This document shows positions 48,101 to 57,835 of a DNA stretch of 64,000 nt, one piece after another. The notes beneath the pieces are model-generated. The model saw only the letters and a program-made list of their open reading frames with translations. It made no database searches and was not told where the DNA came from. The stretch's first letter is position 1; each line of letters opens with the position of its first letter. Origin of the DNA: Mesodorylaimus sp. YZB2_4 (taxonomy: Eukaryota > Nematoda > Enoplea > Dorylaimida > Dorylaimidae); contig JASANH010001455.1 of the NCBI GenBank assembly GCA_030248295.1, forward strand, positions 496,001-560,000. Direction: 5' to 3'. The translations under genes and the position numbers were made by a program.

Positions 48101-51100
48101 CAGTTGCTGTCCATCAGTGCAAGAATAGTGTAAAGCCACGTACAGTGTAGCCGAGTGTAAAGTCCATTTTTATCTTACGTGACTTCCTGAAACTGGCGAT
48201 CTCTGAGTGCGCGAAACTCAAAAATTATAAATTAGGTGGAAGTCTGCCCGGGTGCATTAGTCGCAGCAAAAAGTGCAGGTTTAACTGAAATCGTGCCATC
48301 AATTGTGTTCAAGAAATGTTTTAAATTGTAACTGGCTCTTGAGTGGGAATTTTTGGACAGGAGTTGGTTCTTGCATAAAATTTAACACTGCTCTTTTAAA
48401 ATTTAGGGAATTCGAAGAAAATCTGAAGACATGCATGAACAGCCCGGATCCATTGGCCGTTTATTATCGATACGTTCGATGGATTGAAGAAACGCATCCC
48501 GCTGGAAAAGAGAAAGAAATTCGAGATTTGGTGAACAAATGCCTGACGTCGTTGAAAGATCAAAAATGGTTTGATAAATACGCCAACGATATTCGATATT
48601 TATATATTTGGCTGAAATTTGTAAGTTCTTTTTTTTGCGGAGGAGGTCTCACATTGGTCATAGATTCTTCGTTTTCTAGCAGGGACACAGTTTAGCATTG
48701 CAGTCAGGTCCTGTCCTCAGGTCGAGCTTCATTTTTTAGTCAGATGTCTTGGAGTTGGCTCGCGTCGTGACCGGAGTCTTGGACTCACGTCAGCGCGATT
48801 CATACCAAGGGGGGGTCAATGTTTGACAAAAGTGAGCGGCTACCTTGATACAAAATTGGGGTCACATAGGGGGCCCCCTCAGTTTCAAATGCTGGTGTGG
48901 CCGCCTAACCGACCTGACCCGATGTTGCATTGTATATTGCGCCTGTTATGATGTCTTCTGTTGCTGAGGGGCCATCCATGAAGGACATTTGCATTCAGGG
49001 GGTTGAAGGACTTCAGGCAAAACCAACACACAAACCGATCCAGCCCAGGTCGATGCTAGGGTTCCACTAGATCCTGACTTGATTCGACGACTCACAATTT
49101 TAGGCTTCATTCAGTAAGAATATGGGAAGCCATACAGTTTACGAATTCATGCGGTCGAATGGTCATTGCGTTCGTTTGGCTGGTTTTTATTTACAATGGG
49201 CTGGCGAGTTGGAAACGAGCGGTCATTACGACGAGGCAGCCAAAATTTTTCAATCCGGCATTCAAATGGAGGCACAACCGTTGACGTCGTTGGTAACTGC
49301 TTATGAGTAAGTGCGACTGTACGGGTCACCGGGGGGGGGGGGGGGGCTTGGACAGTGGTAGACGAAGTACACTCTCGAATCAATGTGGGAATATCGAAAA
49401 AGGATGTTTAGACTCAGCACCAGCCTTTGAGTGAGGTAGCCAAAATTTTGGACCGCTATCTCGATTTTTAAAGAAGTCGATATGTTCAACTCCCAAGGGT
49501 TCCCTGTGATCAAGAATATCGACTTTTTTACATTCCAGAGGTCTAGAATTTTGGCCAAATCTATAACACGAGTGTGCTGAATCTGAGCATCATATTTTCG
49601 ATATTCCGATATCGATTTTAGCAAATTCATAAGTTCGGGTCAGAAAATTGCACGCCAAGATTTCACAGAAGAGTCAGTCAGATTTTTATGATTTCTGATG
49701 AAATAATGGTATTTTTTAGAGAATTTCAAGCTCGTTATGCTCGTCGATTGATGGAAGAACAGAAATCGATTGCTGATGACGATGAAGACGCCACTCGAAA
49801 CGTGTTGGGCGTGCTGAAAGCTGTAGCGCCTCGACATGCCACCAGCGTGGTCTCAACCACGCCGTACATGCGTCAGAGTAAATTGGAAGAAGGTGAGCCA
49901 GTGTTTTCTTGGAATTCACTTTAAACTAGGAGGCTTCATGTAAGGCTAGAAAACCAGGTGAACCTGAAAAAGTGCCTGGAAAACCTAGGAAAATTGGAAT
50001 TTCGGCTCAAAATCAGGGAAAATTGAGAGGCTCTAAATTTCCAGTCACCCGCCCTTTCTGTTCTCATGCTGGAGGTTAGCGAGTCAGTCAGTTGATTGAT
50101 TGAGTAGTCATAGAAAAGGGTGGAAAAACAAATTTTGGCAGGAAAACCAGGAAAAATCATTTTCCGCTCCTTGTATCCCAGCATCGACCAATCGGCGAAT
50201 CAACTAAAATTTCTTTGGCTTTATCTGTTGGAAAAAAAGGTGTGGCGTACTAAAATGAGGAAATCGCGTTTTTTTCTCTCAAATCAGCATTTTATTCCAT
50301 TTCAGGCACTGGTTAATTCTCCTGTGTCCTTTAGACTAGAATTAAGAATAAAATATTTATTAATTTTTAGTGAAATGCGGCAAAGCAGCAATTTCGAATG
50401 AGAATCGTCGAACTGCTTTCGCAATTTACGAAGAAGATCAAGAAAACGCGGCCGCCTCGAAATTGCCGATAGCAACGGTTCGATCGAGCGCCATGAATAT
50501 TCCATCGGAAAAAAATTTCTGTAAAGAAAACGTACAAAATGCCGATATATGGACCAAAGCAAAAATTACTCAAGCGCCTTTTGTCAAGAAATCGATGCCC
50601 GCCTCGATGAAACCATTTTCAATTTATGTTGACGATTCGGCAACTTCGTCGGTTTTTATTACCGAATCGAGTCATAAATCTCAAAGTATTTTAGATTCGT
50701 CGATGAAATCGTGTAAAAGTCAATTTTTTACGGAAAATGGTGGTTTATTTATGTGTCGTATGGATCAGATTTACGACGGAGGGGTGGAGAAATCGTTGGA
50801 AGAATTACGCGTTCAACGATTTCAAGCGAAATATGGGAAGAAAATTGGTACGACACCATTTGCTAATCGTACACCATTCACGCCGATCGTTGATTCGATG
50901 TCGTCGGAATTGAATTTAAAGAAAATGGATCCGATTTGTTGGAATCAAGCGTCGAGTCCGCCCGGAAATACGTCTTTTACTCAAAATATTTATCGCGAAG
51001 CTATGGCCGCATTCAGTAATACGTTGCATTTGAGTAGTATCGGAGCGACGGGAGAAAACGATGAGGCGAGTGGACGACAATCGAAGAATGGGAATTCGAT

Positions 51101-54100
51101 GGCGGGTGGATTCGCTATTTTCGAAGATCCGCCAGTGATGGAAGGAGAAATGGGAAAAGAAGTGGATAAGGAAAATATTGATCCAAAAATTATGGGTTGC
51201 GCTGGAACGAATGAAAAGAAACGACGAAATGTGGCGGGAATTTTATGTCCATCGACGGAATTCGTATGTTTGAGCGAACGGAATAAGGACGATGTGATCG
51301 TTGTGGAAGAAGACGAGGAGCGGCCGCCGACTGCATCGACCTTGCCCGGACTGGCGTCGGCGACTGGCGGCCATACATCGTTCGATATCAATGAGAGTAC
51401 GGTGGCTGGATTTCATCGATTTTTGCCAGCGAATGGAAATCGCGCTTTTTCGACGCCGTGTTCGAATATGTCTCGAATGCAGCCATTGTCGCTGAGTTCG
51501 TACAGACCGTTGGATTTTGGCGATTCGGAGGAGACGACGGGCACGAATCTGATTATTGTCCTATCGGCACCGGAGAAACAGATGGAGGCGGGTGGAAGTG
51601 AGAATAGGGGGGAGGGGAATGGTGGTCAGTTGTCGGCGGACGTGGTGGCCAAGAATGGGAATATGGAACAGAAATTGAGCACTATTACCGAGACGTCTCG
51701 AGAATACGTGTCGAGCAGTACGAGTAGTAGCAGTACGACGACGACGAGTGGCAGTAATACTCGCAGGAGATTGCTGTCGGGTGCCAGCGCCGCTGCTACC
51801 ATGCCATCGATTAGCGAATGCGGCGATCCTGTTCGAAATGTATTGGCTTATAGTACGCCATTTTCCGATGGTTTTGGTCACGTGTTGACGGGCGCTAGCA
51901 CGGATGGCGTGAATGGAACGCCGTACGATGGCGCTACGATTAATAAATCAGGTGAGGGTTCGACTCCCGCTCGGAGCTAAAGTTTTTGTGCGGGATTGCT
52001 TAGTACAATGTTCATACAAGGTCAGGGAGTGTGAGAAGTGCCTGGGAAAATGGGGACCTTGCAACCAAAGTCTGGGGAAACTGAGAGGCTGCGTGTTGAG
52101 GTCTCAAAGTTCGGATCACCCGCCTTTTCTTTAACATCACTGACGGCTGTAGGAAGGGGATCAGATCGTGTTCCCAAACAGGGTGGTCGAAGTGTGGAGC
52201 TGGTAATCATTCTGGAAGTCAGGAAATCAGTTGTAATTGATTTAATAGTCGTGGGACAGCTAAAAAGGGAGCAGTCAATTTCTTTGCTGGAAAGCCTGGA
52301 AAAATCAGGGAATCATTTTCCACTCCTTGTTGATGTTAATAGCGACATGCGCAAGAATCCCCTGAACGAATTACTATGATATCCATGTAGTATGGTCTGG
52401 TGTATATTTCACGCCATTCTAGTATTTATCATTGCATTCATAACCAGGCGAGGTTCGATCCGGCAATCCTGACTGGGATCAGGATTGCCTGATTGAAATA
52501 GCGTTCGTTCGGGATCACGACAAGCATCGACCGATCCGACCCTATGCCTGTATCCCGATCCCAATCCGGCCGATCCGCTTCATGAAAAAACAAGATTGAT
52601 GGGGATGACGTGTTTGGCACTGAGTCCTCACCAACCTGTCCTGCTTCTTCGCTGTCACTCTCCATCAGACCACTCCACACACAGGAGACATGACCATCGC
52701 CCACGGTGGCATTGAATGTTGATTTCAAGTATTGGCAAGGTCGGCTTGGCTAGGGGGGTTTGGGGGGTACTGCTTTATAATGCGCCTTCTACGCTTTTTC
52801 CTGTTGTGAAATCTATGCTTCAACATTTTATATCCTTCAGTATTTCCTTGACTTGAATACCCTTCTTAGATGTGTTTGACTGAGTGTTATCAGTATATAC
52901 AATTAGACAAAGCAGACGTGGCGGCTGCTGGGGCTGGACCAGGCAAGCGAGGGACCTTGCTTGATATGTATAGATGATAGAACAAGCAGGACTTGGCTGC
53001 TGGCTATTTGGTTAGGTCAGGCTAGGAACTTGGTGAGTCAAGCTTCTGAATATATACTGAGTTGTACTTGAGGAGAAAAGCGAAACTAGCCCAGGCTAGG
53101 CTAGCTTTCCTGTGCAATGACAACGGCAAGCCTGATCTGATTGCGTGTGAGACATGTCAGGTTCGGGTCGAGTCGAGTGAGTTGCCTGACTGTTTACATC
53201 CAGTACTGTAGGCTGGCAGGACAATTGGCCTGTGCTTGGAGGCCAGGGCTTGGTCAGTCAGGTCAGGACTTAGTCCTGCCCAGATACAGTTCGATCGCTT
53301 TTGCTTCCTTCCTTTTCTTTCTTCCTGCTGGACCTGAGGGGGGAAGGGGGTTTCGAGAGGAGGGGTTTCAATGTCCTGGCCGGCCCTTCCCTCGCCCTTA
53401 CTTGGTTGATTTGAGACAAAGAAACGGGACTTTCTTATCATAGTATGCAACATTCTATCATTCCCAGCAGAAGAAGTGCGAAAAAGTTCAGTTGCCGATC
53501 CAGCAGTGGGATTGGATCGGGAACTGATCCACCCCCTGGATCGGTCGATGCTGGCATCGGGATCAGGAGTTTCAAAGTTGTTTTTTTTATTTTTAATTCT
53601 CTGTATGTACCCTACAACCCACCCCAAGTAGCCAGAAAATGTAGAGCCAAAATTTTTTTCGCAGTATTTGTCATTGCATTAAAAATCATGCAAGCAAAAA
53701 AAGCATAGAGTTAGTCATCAATTAGAAAACAAATGCCTTCCTTCCACTTTACCAGTTCAATCATCCACCAAAGTTCCTCCAGCTTACCCTTTTGGATCAC
53801 TCCCTTCCTCTCCCCTTCCCCTTATTTACACTTCTCCACAACATTCAATCCCGACGGGATCCCGAACTAACGCTGCATCACAGCACAGCAGAGCTCAGGG
53901 GCATTTTCGGGGCTCATGTGCCTTTTGATAATATCCTCTGTTTCAGGAAATCAAAAGTCGCATGTGGTTCGAAAATTATTGTTGAATGACGAGGATGGTC
54001 CCCAAGGCATGAATGAACCTATCGGGTAAGAAAATGGGTTTCTCGACGATTGCGTCAGTTGGGGGAGGGGGCTTGGATATCCTTTTTAGTGCTTGGATGT

Positions 54101-57100
54101 TTGTTCCTTGAAATTTTTTAAAGGGGACATCTTGTTTTCCGAGTGAAGTTGCCAGTAGAGTGAATAAATCTCCCTCACGGTCGATATGGGGGATTTATTG
54201 TTGGTCGTTGCCCCGCGGAATAGGGTCCGTCAGGGATATATGGACCTGGAAGGTTGAAGGCTGGGTCCTCCCATTTTGCAAGCCCGGGCGTGGGCTTTGC
54301 GTTCTCTGTCGAATGGGAATGTGTTGTGATCTGGGGCTGCTGTGCTAGCGAGATGTAGAGCCCTAAAGATCACGATCAGCACTTTTCTCCCAAGGATCCC
54401 CGAGGTTAGGAGCCTCAATAGTGCACCGACCTGACTGCCTGATCGTGGTCTCGTGAAACATCAACAGGATGGGTAAAGGGCGGTGCCTAATCGATAGTCT
54501 GCATGAACCAGACTCCATCACAGCATGTGAGCATTTAAATGAAGTACATTATGCAAATTCGTTGTAGAGCAAGTGCGGAGATGGCGATCAATCCGTGGAT
54601 GTCGTCGTTCGCGACGTATCAGTTATCGCGAGCCAGAAGACTCGAGAGTTATCCCAACTATCATACGTTCGATGAAAAACTGCCAGCAATGAAAGCGGGC
54701 CATACGGTTTGTTTGGGTAAGTGATATTGAGGCTGAGATGGCGGGGGACTGAGAGGTACTTGGACGATGGGAAGTCAAGCGGAAGTCAGTTGGGGATTGA
54801 CCAGAAAACGGCAGGCAGGCCAGCATCGACTGAACCGGCGTGGGCCAGATTGGGTTGGGGGCAGAGCCAAACTGTGGATCAGCTGCATCAAAATTTTGAA
54901 TTCCCGCCATAATAATTGTCTGTGGGCTAAAATATCTTATCAACCCCTCCTCGGCTAACTTTGGGTGTCTTTTATCAATGAAAAAACATGAGCAAGCGCA
55001 ATACAACGTTGGGTCGGGCCGATCTGGCTGGACCTTGGGTTGGCTTGGGTCAATTCGGTTCAGTGGCCTGACACCTCTCATCGGTCGATGCTAGAAGGAA
55101 GGCGCAGGAATTCAGGGCAAGTATGGGCAAGGTCGGCTGGGTTAGCAGGGGGTTAGGGGGTAGGAACACAGATCAGATCGCCTGAGCCTGATCTGATTGC
55201 ATGTGAGATAGGTTAGGTCAGGTTTGGGTCGAGTGAGTGACTTGCATGACTGTTCACATTCAGTACTGGAGGCTGGCTGGACAGTTGGCCTGTGCTTGGA
55301 GGCCAAAGCGTTATCAGTCAGGTCTTGGTCCTGCCCAAATACAATTTGATCGTTTTTGCTTGCTTTCTTTTCTTTCTTCCTGCTTGACCTGAGGTGGGGA
55401 GTTTCGAGAGGAAGGGTTAAATGTCCTGGCCGGCCCAACAGGGGGGTTTACCCCCTCTTACCCTCCCCCTTGCTCATACTTGATCAGGGCATAGTATACT
55501 ATACGGAGTCGCGCTGGAGATGGCTTATGGCGAGGAGCTAGGGTTCTCCGTCTGAGGGTGATGCCTTGTTACTAGCCTGAGCGGTGGTGACTGAATATTC
55601 GGCCACTATTGTCTTATCCGTCTGTGCTGCCAGTGACTTCCTGCCAGTACTGGTCACTCACTGGTCTGGTCGTTGGTACATAGGTTAAGCGTTCTAGACT
55701 GGGACCTAGACCCGGGGAGGGGGAGTGTCGGGCGGGTATCTCGTGAATACAGCCTTAGCAGTGTCCATTTCTTCATTTAGGCGGCGAGACGTACTTGATT
55801 TTGGGTGTGGCTGGCGAAGGAGCGTATGCGAAAGTGTTCAAATGTCATTTGGAGAACGAAGACAGCGAGGAGTTCGCGTTGAAGGTGAGCGGACATTATT
55901 TGCATTATGGAGGTTTCGAGTGGATTTTTGTTTTGTAGGTTCAAAAACCGTGTTGCCCCATCGAATTCTATATTTGTCAAGAATTGTATCATCGTTTGAA
56001 ATCGATTAATTTGTTGGAAAGTGTGGAGCGAGGATTGACGCTGTTTCGGGACGCCTATATGTTCACGGACGGCAGTGTTCTGGTGGGCGAATATGCGCCC
56101 TATGGAACTTTGCTCGATTTGGTCAATGTGTATAAACAAATTAGCAGCGAACAAAGCCCGCCCGAAATTATTGTGGCTTATTTGACGGCTGATATTTTAC
56201 GCATTTTGGAAGCCGTACATGGCCAGAAGATCATACACGGCGATGTGAAGCCGGATAACTTCCTCGTGCTCGATGCGTAAGTCAAGGGGCGGGTTCGAGT
56301 CCCTCTTGGATCGAGTCTTTTGCATTGCAATTGAGGGGAAGTTTGAATGCATTTCTAGTGACACGTAAAAACTTGTGCCTTGGGTGGGATTCGAACCCAT
56401 GTCATGCTGTATCCAAAGCCAAGCAATTTACAGCGCACTCCAGGGCCAAGGAACATATCGATAATAATCTTTTACCAAGGCGGGAGTCGAACCCTCCCCT
56501 AGCGTGTGAGAGGCAGACGCTAACCGCTAGGCCCTGGTCCGGTAGCCGCCTGTGGCATTGGAGTTGAACGGCTGTTCATGGCCCCTTTTTCCGTGTCCAC
56601 GTTGAAGTTTTTTTCAGACCCTCGTTGGATGTTGGCGATGTATCGAAAGTCCCGAATGTGCGTTTGATCGATTGGGGTCGTTCGATCGACATGGCCTTGC
56701 TGCCTCCGTCGATAACGTTTTGCGGTCCCTCGAAAACGTCGGGATTTTTGTGCTGCGAGATGCAGGATGGACGTCCTTACACATATCAGGTGAGTGTGGA
56801 GACGGAGGGGGAGGGGTGTTAGTGAAGGAAAGTTGATATTCTAGACGGATTATTACGGCATACTGGGCACAGTACACGCCTTGGCATTCGGTGACTACAT
56901 GACCACCTACAAGGTGGCCTCGACCAACACCTGGCGTATCAGTCGCACTTTCAAAAGGTATTGGGCGAGTGTGAATTGGTGGAACTGGCACTCGTAGGTG
57001 GTATTTTAGGCCAACCGTGGGATTAAGGGGCTTGGAATTTCACAGAAATGGGACTTTTAAGATTGGGAATCCAACTTTTGGAACCAAACCCGAGGCTAGT

Positions 57101-57632
57101 TATCAAAGGTTCAGTTCAGGATGGGGATTGGTGGCGGAATGGTCATGGCGATTTTTGGAGACAGGAACAGATTCCTGATAATTTGGGGGGGGGGTCATGT
57201 TTCGGTGGACGTCAGGGGAGATTCTGACATTCCATTCGAGGAATCTGGCTAAGGAGGAATTCTATGCCACCTCAAACCAGGTCCGATATCGGTCAACTGA
57301 GCACCAGTCGATGCGGCCTCCAAGAATGTTTTTACCCAGCACGGAATCTTCAGGCCTTGTGTCCAGTGTCTCGAGAGTTCGCCTGTTTTGACTGGATCAA
57401 TTTTTTCAGGCGTTGGGATGATCGTTTATGGCGAGAATTCTTCGATGCCTTCTTGAACATTGCCGACTGCTCATCACTGCCTTCTTTGGGCGAATGGCGG
57501 CAACGATTCGATGATTTTGTGGACAGGAATCGCGCAATTCGTCCATCCGTATTTGTGTCGGAAGTGAAGAAAATGCGGGACGTTTTGGTGGAATTGAAGA
57601 GATCTTTGGCGAAGAAGAAGAAACTGGTTTGA
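45101..57632 (+). CDS. BUB1: Undivided Mad/Bub spindle-checkpoint protein (BUB1 kinase plus Mad3/BubR1 features)
   Basis: Kinetochore checkpoint protein that restrains APC/C-Cdc20. 12 exons: 45101-45312, 48407-48620, 49104-49306, 49720-49892, 50371-51951, 53947-54025, 54568-54716, 55781-55884, 55939-56276, 56618-56789, 56845-56957, 57410-57632, about 1186 residues. In order: first KEN box (SKENIQP, residues 10-12); TPR domain (YVRWIEETHPAG, FYLQWAGELE, AAKIFQSGIQMEAQPL); a cassette of ABBA motif FAIYEE (284), KEN (319) and ABBA FSIYVD (350); a GLEBS-like Bub3-binding segment (IYDGGVEKSLEELRVQRF, about 400-420); a third ABBA FAIFED (515) and KEN (534); a PP2A-B56 motif LSTITE (703) in a KARD-like setting; then the kinase: GEGAYAKV, LKVQKP with Lys about 905, HGDVKPDN with Asp 1007, IDWG with Asp 1036. 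The kinase matches BUB1, not degenerate vertebrate BubR1. Intron 1 hosts an antisense gene. Confidence 0.95.
45500..45800. repeat. Low-complexity A-rich tract and C homopolymers in checkpoint-gene intron 1
   Basis: About 110 bp of nearly pure A with scattered T and C (45515-45620), then C runs of 8 (45739-45746) and 17 (45768-45784). Open frames here are compositional artefacts. Confidence 0.7.
45841..45935. repeat. Short perfect inverted repeat
   Basis: CCTATGCACTTTAC is mirrored by GTAAAGTGCATAAG, and inside it TTTTCAAGTCCCG faces CGGGACTTTTAACTTTG beyond the right arm. The alternative pairings could give hairpins of two sizes. Role unknown; it lies downstream of the nested antisense gene. 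Confidence 0.55.
46200..48380 (-). repeat. Segmental duplication, copy 1 (nested gene plus flanks)
   Basis: This stretch in checkpoint-gene intron 1 matches 59030-61290 in WDR91 intron 1 in the same orientation. The match includes the nested gene, its 3' flank (CAGAACACACACGACCAGAG, then GAGTCACTCGATCACTCGCC) and weaker 5' flank words (AAGTGCAGGTTTA / AAGGTGCAGGATTA, TGAGTGGGAA, TGTTCTTGCAT-like). The left limit is unclear. Confidence 0.7.
46429..47915 (-). CDS. Nested cysteine-rich type II membrane protein, paralog A (unrecognised family)
   Basis: Family not recognised. Two coding exons, 47915-46724 and 46664-46429, joined across a 59-base intron; about 475 residues. An upstream acceptor near 47947 implies a 5' leader exon. 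The start MSRQDFNELP is chosen because paralog B has a Met at the same place (MSVYQEISK). Residues 1-168 are Pro/Arg/Lys-rich and lack a signal peptide; 169-193 (NAVIIILFVLYILGNVFFLA onward) is one hydrophobic span with basic residues before it, so a type II topology is likely. Next is a Thr/Ser-rich stalk, then an ectodomain with about two dozen Cys, N-glycosylation sites (WNETSEW, INETVG) and repeated DG-x2-C...G-x-C modules (FLDGVCQ, GLLCVMEDGRLGVCTNDKC, IPDGIKCKASEPDWYCVLG). It lies wholly inside intron 1 of the checkpoint gene, antisense to it. Confidence 0.8.
49380..49628. mobile_element. TA-flanked MITE in checkpoint-gene intron 3
   Basis: The left end CACTCTCGAATCAATGTGGG after TA (49378-49379) and inner words (ATCAAGAATATCGACTTTTT, CATCATATTTTCGATATTCC) match 25762-26036. 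The right end is diverged. It follows a run of 17 G (49330-49346). Confidence 0.55.
49930..50175 (+). repeat. Interspersed repeat of the AGGAAAAATCAGGGAAA family
   Basis: In checkpoint-gene intron 4. Starts near TTCATGTAAGG and ends near CATTTTCCGCTCCTTGTA, so ACAAGG-type ends are roughly inverted. The interior GCCTGGAAAACCTAGGAAA, AAATCAGGGAAAATTGAGAG and GTCACCCGCCCTTTCTGT is shared with 52012-52335. Confidence 0.55.
51952..51985 (+). repeat. tRNA T-arm-like sequence abutting the exon 5 splice donor
   Basis: GTGAGGGTTCGACTCCCGCT begins exactly at the splice donor of checkpoint-gene exon 5 (GT at 51952). GGTTCGACTCC is a perfect B box. AGTTTTTGTG follows, as in the fragment at 24070. Confidence 0.5.
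52012..52335 (+). repeat. Interspersed repeat of the AGGAAAAATCAGGGAAA family
   Basis: In checkpoint-gene intron 5. Left end ATACAAGGTCAGGGAGTGTG, right end CATTTTCCACTCCTTGT, roughly inverted. The interior matches 49930-50175. Confidence 0.55.
52522..53553. mobile_element. MITE, CAGCATCGACCGATCC family, split by a later insertion
   Basis: The left half (from AAGCATCGACCGATCCGACC) runs to 52725 and the right half resumes at 53413, ending GGATCGGTCGATGCTG. Together they match the intact copies at 9346 and 58236. The break is filled by the 679-bp element 52726-53404 plus its target duplication. Confidence 0.75.
52726..53404 (+). mobile_element. hAT-type MITE, CAAGTATGGGCAAGG family, long copy nested in another MITE
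   Basis: Ends CAAGTATTGGCAAGG and CCTCGCCCTTACTTG are inverted. The insertion duplicated 8 bp exactly: GTTGATTT at 52718-52725 and 53405-53412. It carries the family's right-hand core (TACAGTACTG-like, AGTTCGATCGCTTTTGCTTC, CTGGCCGG) plus some 300 bp of extra left-hand sequence that the short copies lack. No transposase frame. Confidence 0.85.
54821..55093. mobile_element. MITE with CAGCATCGACTGAACCGG ends
   Basis: In checkpoint-gene intron 7. Inverted ends CAGCATCGACTGAACC and TCATCGGTCGATGCTAG, 273 bp. The terminal bases match the 9346 family but the interior differs. Reversed pieces resembling it lie in HID1 introns (33660-33840 and 29040-29170). Confidence 0.6.
55118..55482 (+). mobile_element. 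hAT-type MITE, CAAGTATGGGCAAGG family
   Basis: Ends CAAGTATGGGCAAGG and CCTTGCTCATACTTG are inverted, 365 bp. Flanks ATTCAGGG and ATCAGGGC look like an 8-bp duplication with one lost base. The interior matches 32364-32697 along its whole length. Confidence 0.8.
56285..56312 (+). repeat. tRNA T-arm-like sequence near the exon 9 splice donor
   Basis: GGCGGGTTCGAGTCCCTCTT, a B box, starts about ten bases after the donor of checkpoint-gene exon 9 (GT at 56277). Confidence 0.45.
56378..56555 (-). repeat. Two tRNA-like heads, minus strand (tRNA pseudogenes or SINE heads)
   Basis: At 56380-56395 the minus strand reads GGGTTCGAATCCCACC. At 56478-56552 it carries GGCCTAGCGGTTAGCG, then GAGGGTTCGACTCCCGCC, with ends ACCAGGG and CCTTGGT able to pair as an acceptor stem. 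The middle resembles tRNA-Glu or -Val but the anticodon stem does not pair properly, so a working tRNA is unlikely. Confidence 0.45.
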
Positions 57633-57732
57633 TGATTGTATTTATCGAGATGCTCATTTGACCATCACCTTATTTTCTGGGTCCCCTTACTTGTGGTGTT
57701 CCTAATTTCGTAGCTCGACCTCGTTTCAGTCC

Positions 57733-57738
57733 AATAAA
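57733..57738 (+). terminator. AATAAA poly(A) signal of the checkpoint gene
   Basis: AATAAA 101 bases past the stop codon at 57632 and about 100 bases before the WDR91 start, so the two genes are closely packed head-to-tail. Confidence 0.6.
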
Positions 57739-57835
57739 GTGTGGCATGCGAGGGTGGCTGGTTGTGGCCCGACCTGGCTCCGTCCATGTGCATTGCGAGT
57801 GCAGTGGCCCAGGGTGCTGACCGTGTGTTTCAGGC

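Noticed and set aside
45101-48620. Nested gene A as an alternative exon set of the checkpoint gene
   Set aside because: It is on the opposite strand with its own splice sites, and its paralog sits in a different host.
56478-56552. A possible functional tRNA-Glu or tRNA-Val gene on the minus strand
   Set aside because: The acceptor ends and B box look right, but the anticodon stem does not pair with a 7-base loop and the A box is imperfect. Recorded as a tRNA-like repeat instead.
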